Positions 32,194 through 40,995 of a DNA stretch of 64,000 bases are shown in pieces. The first letter of the stretch is position 1, and the number at the start of each line of letters is the position of its first letter. Below the pieces are notes generated by a model that saw only the letters and a program-made list of their open reading frames with translations, did no database searches and had not been told where the DNA came from. This DNA comes from an uncultured Oscillospiraceae bacterium (GTDB lineage Bacteria > Bacillota > Clostridia > Oscillospirales > Ruminococcaceae), in the NCBI GenBank assembly GCA_910586535.1, contig CAJUHS010000014.1, positions 13,775 through 77,774 of the forward strand, written 5' to 3'. The position numbers and the translations under genes are program-made.

Positions 32194-34776
32194 TTGTACA
32201 ACGACGAAAATTCTAAGGTAATACAGGTTGACATCGAAAACGAGATGAAAAAATCGTTTCTGGAATATTCAATGTCGGTAATCGTGGCAAGAGCCCTGCC
32301 CGACGTTCGGGACGGTCTCAAACCAGTTCACAGGCGTATTATCTACACTATGAACGACGCGGGAAATACTGCCGAAAAGCCCTACCGCAAATGCGCCTAT
32401 ACTGTCGGCGAAGTTCTGGGTAAATACCACCCCCACGGTGACGCTTCGGTTTACGACGCGCTTGTGCGCCTTGCTCAGCCGTTTTCACTCAGATATCCTC
32501 TTGTGGACGGTCACGGAAACTTCGGCTCTATGGACGGAGACCCCCCCGCTGCATACCGTTACACAGAAGCAAGAATGGCTAAAATGTCGGGAGAAATGCT
32601 CGCCGATATCGGCAAGGATACTATCCCCTACCAGTCCAACTATGACGATACCCATAAAGAACCCGAAGTACTTCCCTCCAGATTTCCCAATATTTTGGTA
32701 AACGGTTCAGTGGGAATTGCCGTCGGTATGGCTACAAATATACCTCCCCACAACCTTAATGAAGCAGTGGACGCTATACAGTCCATGATAAAAGACCCTG
32801 AAATTTCCACCGAAAGCCTTATGGAACATATCAAGGGGCCGGATTTCCCCACAGGCGGCATTATTATGGGACGTGCGGGTATCCGCGCCGCATATGCAAC
32901 GGGAAAGGGCAAGATAACCCTCCGCGCCCGCGCCGAGATAGAGGAAATAAAGGGACGGCAGTGTATCATAGTTACCGAAATACCCTATATGGTAAACAAG
33001 GCGAATCTTGTTGAAAGAATAGCTTTCCTTGCAAAAGAAAAGCGTGTTGACGGAATACACTTTGTCCGCGACGAGTCCGACAAGGAGCACGCGGTAAGAA
33101 TAGTTGTGGAGCTTAAAAAGGACGCTGTTCCTCAGATAGTTCTGAACAAGCTTTACGCCTATACCGATCTTCAGACTACGGTGGGCGTTAATATGCTTGC
33201 GCTTGTGCGGGGCGAGCCTAAGGTGCTGACTTTAAAGCAGATGCTCCATGAGTACATCGAGTTCCAGGTGGAAGTTATCCGCCGCCGCACGGAATTTGAC
33301 CTGCGAAAGGCAAAGGAGCGCGCCCATATCTTAGAGGGTCTGATGATCGCTGTTGACAACATTGACGAAGTAGTTAAAATATGCCGTACATCAAAGGACG
33401 CTCCCGAAATAAAGGCAAGACTTATTGAACGCTTCGGTATAAGCGAGGCTCAGGCTGACGCGATCGCTCAGATGAGACTTGTCCAGCTTTCCGGTCTGGA
33501 ACGTCAGAAGCTTGAGGAAGAGCTTGCTGTTCTCCATGGAAAAATAAAGGAATTTACCGAAATACTGGCAAGCCACGAAAGAATGATGGGAATTGTTTCG
33601 GACGAGCTTGAAGTCATCAAAAACAAGTTCGGGGACGAAAGAAGAACGTCAATAGAAAATATCACGGGCGAGGTTGACGTTGAGGATCTTATACCCGAGG
33701 AAAGCTGTGTTGTTACCTATACTAACATAGGCTATATAAAGCGGCAGCCCGTAAGCGTCTACAAGACTCAGAACCGCGGCGGCAAGGGCGTTTCCGGTAT
33801 GAAGCAGCGGGAGGAAGACTACGTTGAGGAAATGTTCATAAGCTCCACCCACGACCATGTGCTGTTTATTACCAACAAGGGAAATATGTACAAGCTTAAA
33901 TGCTTTGAGATACCCGAGGGTTCCAAGCAGTCGAGAGGTCTTAATATTGTTAATATGCTTCCGCTGGGAGAGGGCGAAAAGCTTGCGGCAATGATAAAGA
34001 CCGAAGACTTTAACGAAGGCAAATACCTCATAATGGTAACCAAAAACGGCAAGATAAAGCGTACTTCTTTAGACGCATACAAGAACGTCCGCAAGAACGG
34101 TCTTATCGCCATAGGTCTTGACGAGGGCGATGAAATAGCGGGAGTACGTCTTACCGACGGAAACGCGCAGGTAATAGTCGCGACAAAAATGGGCGCTGCG
34201 ATAAGGATAGAGGAAAATAATATCCGCGCCATGTCCCGGTCGGCTCACGGCGTAAAGGCTATAAAGCTCAGGGAGGGAGACAGCGTTGTCTCAATGGCGA
34301 GAGTGCGCGACGGTGCAACCGTCCTTACTGTTACCGATAAGGGAAACGGCAGACGCGTGGAGCTTGATTCTTATCGTATCCAGAACAGGGGCGGCTACGG
34401 ACTGCTTAACTATAAAACTTCCGAGGAGAAAGGCTATGTCTGCGGCATAAAGGTTGTGGACGAAGAGGACGATATAATCATGATATCCAGCGACGGAGTA
34501 ATAATCCGTATCCGCGCAAAAGATATTCGTGTTATGGGACGTTACGCAACCGGAGTACGGCTGATGAGAGTTTCGGGAGACATTAAGGTGGTATCGTTCA
34601 CAAGAGCGGAACACGACGACGAAGCCGAGACAGCAAAGATAGAAGAACCCTCCGCAGAGGAGCTTGAAGCTGAAATAGCAGAAGCGGCAAAGGCGGAATC
34701 CTCCGAGGTTATCACCGAGGAAGAACCGGACGATATTGAAGATACGGACAGCAGCGAGGAAGATACGGAAGAATAA
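32194..34776 (+). CDS. gyrA: DNA gyrase subunit A
   Basis: An 860-residue GyrA. The breakage-reunion domain has the catalytic Tyr at 121 (DPPAAYRYTEARM); the quinolone-resistance region reads HGDASVYDALVRLAQ, so the position equal to E. coli Ser83 is Ala. The C-terminal beta-pinwheel has the GyrA box QNRGGKG. An acidic tail of about 50 residues closes the protein. The start is TTG at 32194, with AAAAGGGG ten bases upstream; the conserved IQVDIENEMKKSF block requires a start before the first ATG. Confidence 0.97.
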   Translation: MYNDENSKVIQVDIENEMKKSFLEYSMSVIVARALPDVRDGLKPVHRRIIYTMNDAGNTAEKPYRKCAYTVGEVLGKYHPHGDASVYDALVRLAQPFSLRYPLVDGHGNFGSMDGDPPAAYRYTEARMAKMSGEMLADIGKDTIPYQSNYDDTHKEPEVLPSRFPNILVNGSVGIAVGMATNIPPHNLNEAVDAIQSMIKDPEISTESLMEHIKGPDFPTGGIIMGRAGIRAAYATGKGKITLRARAEIEEIKGRQCIIVTEIPYMVNKANLVERIAFLAKEKRVDGIHFVRDESDKEHAVRIVVELKKDAVPQIVLNKLYAYTDLQTTVGVNMLALVRGEPKVLTLKQMLHEYIEFQVEVIRRRTEFDLRKAKERAHILEGLMIAVDNIDEVVKICRTSKDAPEIKARLIERFGISEAQADAIAQMRLVQLSGLERQKLEEELAVLHGKIKEFTEILASHERMMGIVSDELEVIKNKFGDERRTSIENITGEVDVEDLIPEESCVVTYTNIGYIKRQPVSVYKTQNRGGKGVSGMKQREEDYVEEMFISSTHDHVLFITNKGNMYKLKCFEIPEGSKQSRGLNIVNMLPLGEGEKLAAMIKTEDFNEGKYLIMVTKNGKIKRTSLDAYKNVRKNGLIAIGLDEGDEIAGVRLTDGNAQVIVATKMGAAIRIEENNIRAMSRSAHGVKAIKLREGDSVVSMARVRDGATVLTVTDKGNGRRVELDSYRIQNRGGYGLLNYKTSEEKGYVCGIKVVDEEDDIIMISSDGVIIRIRAKDIRVMGRYATGVRLMRVSGDIKVVSFTRAEHDDEAETAKIEEPSAEELEAEIAEAAKAESSEVITEEEPDDIEDTDSSEEDTEE

Positions 34777-34786
34777 TTAAAAACAA

Positions 34787-34823
34787 GAAAACCGTGACTT
34801 GGCAAGCAGGTCACGGTTTTTTG
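34787..34823. terminator. Terminator after gyrA
   Basis: AAAACCGTGAC pairs with GTCACGGTTTT around a ten-base loop and is followed by TTTTTGC; symmetric enough to serve the convergent nadB as well. Confidence 0.88.
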
Positions 34824-34940
34824 CTATTTTTTTGTTTATGTGTTGAAATGTACGGTAAACTTGAAAACGGTATAGGGAAAAAATAATTATTTTGTTTTGA
34901 TAAATTATTGCGGAAAGTTGTTTGCCCGATTTGATTTTAA

Positions 34941-36404
34941 TTAAATTACTTCCTTTAGTATAAGGTATGCCACCGTAGCCAGCGACTTAGCCTCAACATA
35001 ATTGTAATCTACGGCAAAATCCCCGTCCTCTAAAAGACGTTTTATTTCGGATATCCTTTCAAATCCTGCAAGAGCCTCACGCATATCGGGAATTACAAAA
35101 TATGATCTCTGCATAATGTGCCGTATCTCCGTCCTCAGACCGTGAGGGATAGGCTTCGCCGACTCGTTTGCAGGGAAATCCGCGCTTTCAAGCTCCTCAA
35201 GGGGACAAAGCTTATCATTTGCAAGGGATTCGCTTATGTCCTCCGCAGCCTGTCTGCCGAAAACCAAAGCCTCCAGCAGTGAGTTTGAAGCAAGACGGTT
35301 GTTTCCGTGAACGCCGGTATGGGAGCATTCGCCTACCGCGTAGAGTCCGTCGATAGAGGACATTGCGCGGGTGTTGACATTTATTCCGCCCATAAGATAG
35401 TGCTGACATGGATAAATGGGTATCATATCCTTTGTCATGTCAATACCCTGACTGAGCAGATATTTATAGATCATGGGAAAACGGTTTTTCAGAAATTCCG
35501 GGTCTTTATGGGTAATATCCAGATAGAACTCGTCCGAATCAAGACGGCGTCCCTCCGTAACGATGGCATGGGAAACAACATCTCTGGGAGCAAGCTCCAA
35601 GCGCTCGTCGTAATTCCCCATAAAACGTTCACCGTCGCGGTTCTTGAGATATGCCCCCTCGCCGCGGACAGCTTCCGATATAAGAAAGCATTCCCGGGTG
35701 TGCTTGTTATTGAAAGCTGTAGGGTGGAACTGTATCAGCGACAGGTTTTTGATATTCGCTCCCATTTCATAAGCAAGAGTAATACCGTCGCCTGTAGCTA
35801 TAGCGGAGTTTGTGGTATAGTCGTATACTCTGCCTATACCGCCTGTGGCAAGAATAAATCTTCTTCCGCTGCAGGTCTTATGTACTCCGTCAGCAAGGAT
35901 ATCGGCAGAAAAGCCCGTGGAGGTCTTTTTCATTCTGCAAAGCAAAGCGTTTTCCATAACGGTGACGTTGGGAAGCTTTTTAACGGCTTCCTGAAGCTTT
36001 GTGGTTATCTCGAAGCCTGTGGAATCCTTGTGGTGGAATATCCTGCGGCGGGAGTGGCCTCCCTCTAAAGTACGGTGGAGGTTTCCGTTTTCGTCACGGT
36101 CGAAATCCACGCCGAGAGAAATTATCTTTTCAATCTCATTGGCGGCTTCGGTAACAAGAATTTTCAGGCTGTCGGGATTATTTTTGAAGCCTCCTGCAAT
36201 AAGAGTATCGTTAGTATGCAGACGGGTGCTGTCATCCTCGGGCTGATAGACTGCAGCTATACCTCCCTGAGCGAGGGCGGAATTGCATAGGATAAGTTCC
36301 CGTTTAGTAATTATAAGCACCTTTAGATGCTGCGGAAGATTTAATGCGGAGTAGAGACCTCCCGCGCCTGTACCTGCTATAATCACGTCGTAATTTTCGG
36401 ACAT
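34941..36404 (-). CDS. nadB: L-aspartate oxidase NadB
   Basis: A 487-residue FAD enzyme converting L-aspartate to iminoaspartate for NAD synthesis. Dinucleotide-binding IIAGTGAGGLYSAL at the start, SALAQGGIAAVY, the RRIFHHKDSTGFEIT segment with active-site residues, and HPTAFNNKHTRECFLISEAVRGEGAYL are present. It is about 45 residues shorter than E. coli NadB, lacking part of the C-terminal helical bundle. No nadA or nadC lies beside it. Succinate dehydrogenase/fumarate reductase flavoproteins are relatives, but HRT and lack of a heme partner favour NadB. Confidence 0.9.
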   Translation of the reverse strand: MSENYDVIIAGTGAGGLYSALNLPQHLKVLIITKRELILCNSALAQGGIAAVYQPEDDSTRLHTNDTLIAGGFKNNPDSLKILVTEAANEIEKIISLGVDFDRDENGNLHRTLEGGHSRRRIFHHKDSTGFEITTKLQEAVKKLPNVTVMENALLCRMKKTSTGFSADILADGVHKTCSGRRFILATGGIGRVYDYTTNSAIATGDGITLAYEMGANIKNLSLIQFHPTAFNNKHTRECFLISEAVRGEGAYLKNRDGERFMGNYDERLELAPRDVVSHAIVTEGRRLDSDEFYLDITHKDPEFLKNRFPMIYKYLLSQGIDMTKDMIPIYPCQHYLMGGINVNTRAMSSIDGLYAVGECSHTGVHGNNRLASNSLLEALVFGRQAAEDISESLANDKLCPLEELESADFPANESAKPIPHGLRTEIRHIMQRSYFVIPDMREALAGFERISEIKRLLEDGDFAVDYNYVEAKSLATVAYLILKEVI

Positions 36405-36594
36405 TTTGTTTTCCTTCGTTTCATAATATTTTTGAATGTAATATATAAGTATTATAATTGTACCACATAAATGTTAATAAATCAAGTATTTAAAAAGCGA
36501 GGTGTGGAGAACAATTATTAGTGCGCTAAACATAAATTTATAAATCCAAGATAGAAACTTTTCATAATTTTGTAAAATTTAATATTAACCCGTA

Positions 36595-36623
36595 TTGACA
36601 TTTATGGGATCGAATGGTATAAT
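36595..36623 (+). promoter_or_regulatory. Consensus promoter of serC
   Basis: TTGACA 36595-36600, 17-bp spacer, TATAAT 36618-36623. Confidence 0.88.
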
Positions 36624-36668
36624 TAAATTGTATAATTATTTTTCAATACTTTTTTGGAGGTCTTTACA

Positions 36669-37751
36669 ATGTCCAGAGTTTACAATTTCAGCGCGGGTCC
36701 CGCCGTTCTTCCCGAGGAAGTCCTTAAAGAAGCGGCAGAGGAAATGCTCGACTATAAGGGAACGGGTATGTCCGTTATGGAAATGTCCCACCGTTCCAAG
36801 GCTTACGACGAAATAATCAAGGACGCGGAAAAGGATATCCGCGAGCTTATGAATATTCCCGACAATTACAAGGTGCTGTTTCTTCAGGGCGGCGCTTCCC
36901 AGCAGTTCGCCGCTGTTCCCATGAACCTTATGAAAAACAAAAAAGCCGCTTACATAATCACAGGTCAGTGGGCTAAGAAAGCATTTCAGGAGGCTAAGCT
37001 CTACGGCGAGGCTGTGGACGTTGCTTCATCTGCGGATAAGACCTTCTCCTATATCCCCGACTGCTCCGACCTCGCTATCCCTGAGGACGCTGATTATGTT
37101 TATATTTGCGAGAACAATACCATTTACGGTACAAAATTCTGGCAGCTTCCCGACACTAAGGGTAAAGACCTTGTTGCGGACGTTTCCTCCTGCTTCCTTT
37201 CCGAACCTGTTGACGTTACAAAGTACGGCGTTATCTACGGCGGCGTGCAGAAGAATATCGGTCCCGCAGGCGTTGTTATCGCCATTATCCGCGAGGATCT
37301 CATCAGGGACGACGTTCTCCCCGGCACACCTACCATGCTGAAATGGAAAACTCAGTCTGACAACGACAGCCTTTACAACACACCTCCCTGCTACGGTATC
37401 TATATCTGCGGCAAGGTTTTCAAGTGGATAAAGAAAATGGGCGGTCTCGAGGCTATGAAGAAGCACAACGAGAAAAAAGCCGCTATCCTGTACGATTTCC
37501 TTGACCAGAGCAAGCTTTTCAAGGGTACTGTTGAAAAGAAAGACCGTTCCCTCATGAACGTTCCTTTTGTAACAGGCAACGAGGAGCTGGACGCTAAGTT
37601 CGTCAAGGAAGCAAAGGCTGCGGGCTTTGAGAACCTCAAAGGACACCGTTCAGTGGGCGGTATGAGAGCGTCCATCTATAACGCTATGCCTATTGAGGGC
37701 GTTGAAAAGCTTGTTGACTTCATGAAAAAATTTGAGGCTGAAAACGCGTAA
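36669..37751 (+). CDS. serC: Phosphoserine aminotransferase SerC
   Basis: A 360-residue class V aminotransferase: YNFSAGPAVLPEEVLKEAAEEML, MEMSHRSKAYDEI, LFLQGGASQQFAAVPMNL, and the PLP-lysine in YGGVQKNIGPAGVVIAI. It makes 3-phosphoserine from 3-phosphohydroxypyruvate. ATG at 36669 follows TTGGAGG. It is grouped with serA (38.1 kb), the preceding pathway step. Confidence 0.97.
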   Translation: MSRVYNFSAGPAVLPEEVLKEAAEEMLDYKGTGMSVMEMSHRSKAYDEIIKDAEKDIRELMNIPDNYKVLFLQGGASQQFAAVPMNLMKNKKAAYIITGQWAKKAFQEAKLYGEAVDVASSADKTFSYIPDCSDLAIPEDADYVYICENNTIYGTKFWQLPDTKGKDLVADVSSCFLSEPVDVTKYGVIYGGVQKNIGPAGVVIAIIREDLIRDDVLPGTPTMLKWKTQSDNDSLYNTPPCYGIYICGKVFKWIKKMGGLEAMKKHNEKKAAILYDFLDQSKLFKGTVEKKDRSLMNVPFVTGNEELDAKFVKEAKAAGFENLKGHRSVGGMRASIYNAMPIEGVEKLVDFMKKFEAENA

Positions 37752-37777
37752 TTCAGTAAAAAGTATAAAGACCGTAT

Positions 37778-37798
37778 GGGCGGATTACGTATCCGCCC
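37778..37798. repeat. Intergenic hairpin GGGCGGAT...ATCCGCCC
   Basis: Perfect 8-bp stem (37778-37785 and 37791-37798) with loop TACGT; family member. Confidence 0.7.
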
Positions 37799-37848
37799 GT
37801 TTGGTAAAATTATCTGTTTATATGTAACGGTTATTTGGAGGAATTAAC

Positions 37849-38043
37849 ATGGCTGACAGATTCAAAAGAATATACAAACAGGGCGCTGTAAGTATTTTGG
37901 AAATATGGGTGGATACCCAAACGGGCGTGAATTATCTTTTCCGCGAGGACGGCTATTCAGGAGGTCTTACTCCCCTGCTCGACCGCGACGGAAAACCTGT
38001 TGTCACAGACGCTGACGGCATTGGCTTTAAAGTCGAAAAATAA
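37849..38043 (+). CDS. DUF6440-like small protein
   Basis: A 64-residue protein, MADRFKRIYKQGAVSILEIWVDTQTGVNYLF...GGLTPLLDRDGKPVV, resembling the DUF6440 family of small Firmicute proteins. Its two beta-hairpin-like halves and lack of signal peptide suggest a small cytosolic fold. Function unknown. GGAGG lies upstream. It sits between serC and serA and may be co-transcribed with them. Confidence 0.75.
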   Translation: MADRFKRIYKQGAVSILEIWVDTQTGVNYLFREDGYSGGLTPLLDRDGKPVVTDADGIGFKVEK

Positions 38044-38045
38044 AA

Positions 38046-38061
38046 TGTTTCATGTGAAACA
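38046..38061. promoter_or_regulatory. parS-like site 8
   Basis: TGTTTCATGTGAAACA is a near-perfect palindrome, one step from the Bacillus parS form TGTTTCACGTGAAACA. It lies 17 kb from the main cluster, on the other side of dnaA. Confidence 0.7.
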
Positions 38062-38108
38062 TTTTGCAGTTTTGGCAATTAAAAAATTACAGAAAGGTTT
38101 TGATAGAA

Positions 38109-39272
38109 ATGTTCAATATTCAGACTCTGAACAAAATTTCAAAGTACGGTACCGATAATTTCGACACCGCAAAATACAACATTGCGGACGAGGTGCAGAA
38201 CCCCGACGCTATTATGGTGCGTTCAGCGGCTATGCACGATATGGAGTTCGCTCCCAATCTGCTTGCCATCGCCCGCGCAGGCGCAGGTGTAAACAATATT
38301 CCTGTTGACAAGTGTGCGGAGCAGGGTATTGTTGTTTTCAACACTCCCGGTGCAAACGCAAACGCTGTTAAGGAGCTTGTTATCGCGGGACTTCTCATTT
38401 CCTCCCGTAAGATACCCGAAGCTATGACATGGGCTCAGGGTCTTAAAGGCAACGGCGCAGAGGTAGGCAAAATGGTTGAAAAGGGCAAGAGCCAGTTTGC
38501 AGGTCCTGAGATTATGGGCAAAACTTTGGGCATTATCGGTCTGGGAGCTATCGGCGTACTGGTTGCAAACGCCGCCGTTGCTCTCGGCATGAAAGTAGTC
38601 GGCTTCGATCCATACCTTTCGGTAAAGGCCGCTCTGGGGCTTAACCCCGCAGTAAAGGCTGTTGCCAACGTTAAGGACGTTTACGCAGTTTCAGACTATA
38701 TTACTATCCATGTTCCCTATAATGCGGATACAAAGGGTACTATCAATGCGGACACTATCGCTCTCATGAAAGACGGCGTAAGAGTGCTCAACTTCGCAAG
38801 AGGCGAACTTGTTGACAATGCTGCAATTACAGCGGCTCTCGAAAGCGGAAAGGTTTCAGCATATGTTGTTGACTTCCCCAGCGACGAGATTCTCGGAGTT
38901 AAGAATGTTATCGCTGTACCCCACCTTGGCGCGTCCACTCCCGAGTCGGAGGACAACTGCGCTATGATGGCCGCTTTGGAACTTATCGACTACATTGAAA
39001 ACGGAAACATCAAAAATTCCGTAAACTATCCCGATGCAGAAATGAACGCGGCAGGAACAAAGGTGTGCGTAATGCACAAGAATATTCCCGCGGTAATTTC
39101 ACAGCTTACAACAGCTTTCGGCAGCGCGGGAATCAATATTGAGAACATGGTAAGCAAGTCCAAGAAGGACTATGCCTATACAATGCTCGACGCCGCGGGC
39201 GACGTTAACGATGATATTGTCAATAAGCTTGCCGCTGTTGACAGTGTTATAAAAGTAAGAATAATTAAGTAA
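38109..39272 (+). CDS. serA: D-3-phosphoglycerate dehydrogenase SerA
   Basis: A 387-residue dehydrogenase, first step of serine synthesis. NAD-binding GIIGLGAIGVLVANAA near residue 142, catalytic FARGELVDNAAITAALESGKVSAYVVDFP and HLGASTPESEDNCA. A C-terminal ACT domain (VCVMHKNIPAVISQLTTAFGSAGINIENM) suggests serine feedback. It lacks the large ASB domain of Bacillus SerA. ATG at 38109 follows AGAAAGG. Confidence 0.96.
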   Translation: MFNIQTLNKISKYGTDNFDTAKYNIADEVQNPDAIMVRSAAMHDMEFAPNLLAIARAGAGVNNIPVDKCAEQGIVVFNTPGANANAVKELVIAGLLISSRKIPEAMTWAQGLKGNGAEVGKMVEKGKSQFAGPEIMGKTLGIIGLGAIGVLVANAAVALGMKVVGFDPYLSVKAALGLNPAVKAVANVKDVYAVSDYITIHVPYNADTKGTINADTIALMKDGVRVLNFARGELVDNAAITAALESGKVSAYVVDFPSDEILGVKNVIAVPHLGASTPESEDNCAMMAALELIDYIENGNIKNSVNYPDAEMNAAGTKVCVMHKNIPAVISQLTTAFGSAGINIENMVSKSKKDYAYTMLDAAGDVNDDIVNKLAAVDSVIKVRIIK

Positions 39273-39344
39273 AAAATCAAACTGCCGCTTTTCGTAACAT
39301 AAAAGCGGCAAGTCGGAACATAGTTCCGGGAAAGGGGTATTATT

Positions 39345-39683
39345 ATGAACGAAACCTATTTTGACCAAAGCGATGTTGAGCAGAACAAGACTATAGTTCT
39401 GCTTACGGCGATCCTCCAAATCTTTATACCTATTCTTTTCTTCCTGCCGCTGGTTTCGTGCCAGAATTCGGCTTACGGAAAATTCTATGCAAACCAGGGC
39501 TTGCTGATACTGCTCATGGACGTTGCAGCAGGCGTTGTACTTATTATTCCAATTCTTGGCTGGATAGTAGGACCTATCGTTGGTCTTGCAGCTTTCATTT
39601 TTGCTATTATGAATGCGATAAACGCAAACAGCGGCGCAAGAAAGGGCATTCCTATTCTTGGTAATATCGAGATTATCAAGTAA
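39345..39683 (+). CDS. Small membrane protein, DUF4870-like
   Basis: A 112-residue protein with about three membrane helices: LLTAILQIFIPILFFLPLVS, then KFYANQGLLILLMDVAAGVVLIIPILGWIVGPIVGLAAFIFAIMNAI. The KFYANQGLL segment is characteristic of DUF4870/YccF-like membrane proteins. Function unknown. GGAAAGGGG lies upstream and a bidirectional terminator follows. Confidence 0.75.
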   Translation: MNETYFDQSDVEQNKTIVLLTAILQIFIPILFFLPLVSCQNSAYGKFYANQGLLILLMDVAAGVVLIIPILGWIVGPIVGLAAFIFAIMNAINANSGARKGIPILGNIEIIK

Positions 39684-39730
39684 GATTTCTGTTTTTCAAT
39701 AACAGGATAATGCGCATAATGCAAAGAAAT

Positions 39731-39763
39731 AAAAACGGTACGGATGCTTTCCGTACCGTTTTT
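39731..39763. terminator. Bidirectional terminator
   Basis: AAAAACGGTACGG (39731-39743) pairs with CCGTACCGTTTTT (39751-39763); serves the convergent membrane-protein and spoVS genes. Confidence 0.92.
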
Positions 39764-39781
39764 GCTTTTTACAGGCAATAT

Positions 39782-40042
39782 TTATTTTTTTTCGCAGATC
39801 AGACGAATGGCAGTTCTTACTTCGCCGTCAATCGTAACGTTTGCAAACGCCGGATAACAAACAAGATTTATGCCCACAGGCGCTAAGTACCCTCTGGCAA
39901 TGGCGATGGCTTTAATAGCCTGATTTGCCGCACCTGCGCCTACTGCCTGAACCTCAACGGTTTCCTGCTCTTTCATGACGCTTGCAATCGCTCCCGCAAC
40001 GGAATTTGGAAAAGACCGTGCCGAAACCTTTAAAACCTCCAC
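39782..40042 (-). CDS. spoVS: Stage V sporulation protein S
   Basis: An 86-residue SpoVS: EVLKVSARSFPNSVAGAIASVMKEQETVEVQAVGAGAANQAIKAIAIARGYLAP is nearly identical to the family. It is an Alba-like fold regulator needed for late sporulation in Bacillus; it is also found in non-sporulating lineages. GTG start with AGGAGG upstream. Next to ymdB, as in Bacillus. Confidence 0.96.
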   Translation of the reverse strand: MEVLKVSARSFPNSVAGAIASVMKEQETVEVQAVGAGAANQAIKAIAIARGYLAPVGINLVCYPAFANVTIDGEVRTAIRLICEKK

Positions 40043-40166
40043 TGGATAGCCCTCCTAATTTTGTAATCAATATTGAATATTTTAACAATTATATTAATTT
40101 TATAACATTTATAATTATACAACATATTTCAAAGCGTTACAATAGTAAATAAATAATTTTGTAAAT

Positions 40167-40934
40167 TTATCTAATAACCAGCCGTTCAATTGCAACACAT
40201 TTACCATTTTTCTGATCAAATTCCACAATTACCCCGTTAATAAACGGAGGGTTATCAGATTCTGTAAATCTTACGGGAGCATGGTAGCGCTGTTTTTCTA
40301 TAGCTATCTCAGTTTTGACTCCAAGCACCGAAAGCTCGGGACCACACATTCCCGCGTCGGTGATATAGCCCGTGTGACCCGAAAGTATTGTCTCATCCGC
40401 AGTTTGGACATGAGTATGAGTACCGAAAACAGCCGTGACCTTTTCCGCCAGATAGAAGCCCATTGCTTTTTTTTCGCCCGTGGCTTCGGCGTGGAAATCC
40501 ACAAAAATATTGGGAGTATCGATCTCGCCGAGAAGCCTGTCGACTGTGGCAAAGGGATTGTCAAGAGCCTCCATATAGACCGTTCCCATAAGGTTTATCA
40601 CGGCAATAGTGCACTTTCCCATGTCGTACAGGCAGACCCCGTGACCGGGATTTCCCTCGGGAAAGTTTGCGGGGCGGAGCAGTCTTTCCTCTTTTTCCAT
40701 TGTATCGTATATCTCTCTGCGGCGGTAGCAGTGGTTTCCCGTAGTGATAATATCCGCGCCGCGGGAAAAAAGATATTTTGCCGAGTGAGGGGTTATGCCG
40801 TTGCCGTTGGCACTGTTTTCGCCGTTGACAATAACGATTTCAGCATTGTAGAATTTTTTCAGTCCTCCGAGCTTTTCGCCCACAAATTCGGAGCCGATCT
40901 CTCCCACAACGTCGCCGAGAAAAAGTAAATTCAT
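40167..40934 (-). CDS. ymdB: YmdB-family metallophosphoesterase
   Basis: A 255-residue phosphodiesterase: MNLLFLGDVVGEIGSEFV (metal Asp), NGENSANGNGITPHSAKYLFSRGADIITTGNHCY (GNH), and VFGTHTHVQTADE (HTH) are the metal-binding motifs of the family, known to hydrolyse 2',3'-cyclic nucleotides and to be needed for biofilm-related development in Bacillus. GAAAGGAA precedes the start. Gene pair with spoVS; rny, its usual third partner, is not in view. Confidence 0.94.
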   Translation of the reverse strand: MNLLFLGDVVGEIGSEFVGEKLGGLKKFYNAEIVIVNGENSANGNGITPHSAKYLFSRGADIITTGNHCYRRREIYDTMEKEERLLRPANFPEGNPGHGVCLYDMGKCTIAVINLMGTVYMEALDNPFATVDRLLGEIDTPNIFVDFHAEATGEKKAMGFYLAEKVTAVFGTHTHVQTADETILSGHTGYITDAGMCGPELSVLGVKTEIAIEKQRYHAPVRFTESDNPPFINGVIVEFDQKNGKCVAIERLVIR

Positions 40935-40961
40935 ATGGTTTTTCCTTTCAGAGAAATCACA

Positions 40962-40985
40962 GGGGCGGAAGTATTTATCCGCCCC
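40962..40985. repeat. Intergenic hairpin GGGGCGGA...TCCGCCCC
   Basis: Eight-bp perfect stem with eight-base loop between ftsH and ymdB; family member. Confidence 0.65.
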
Positions 40986-40995
40986 TCGTGTAGCA

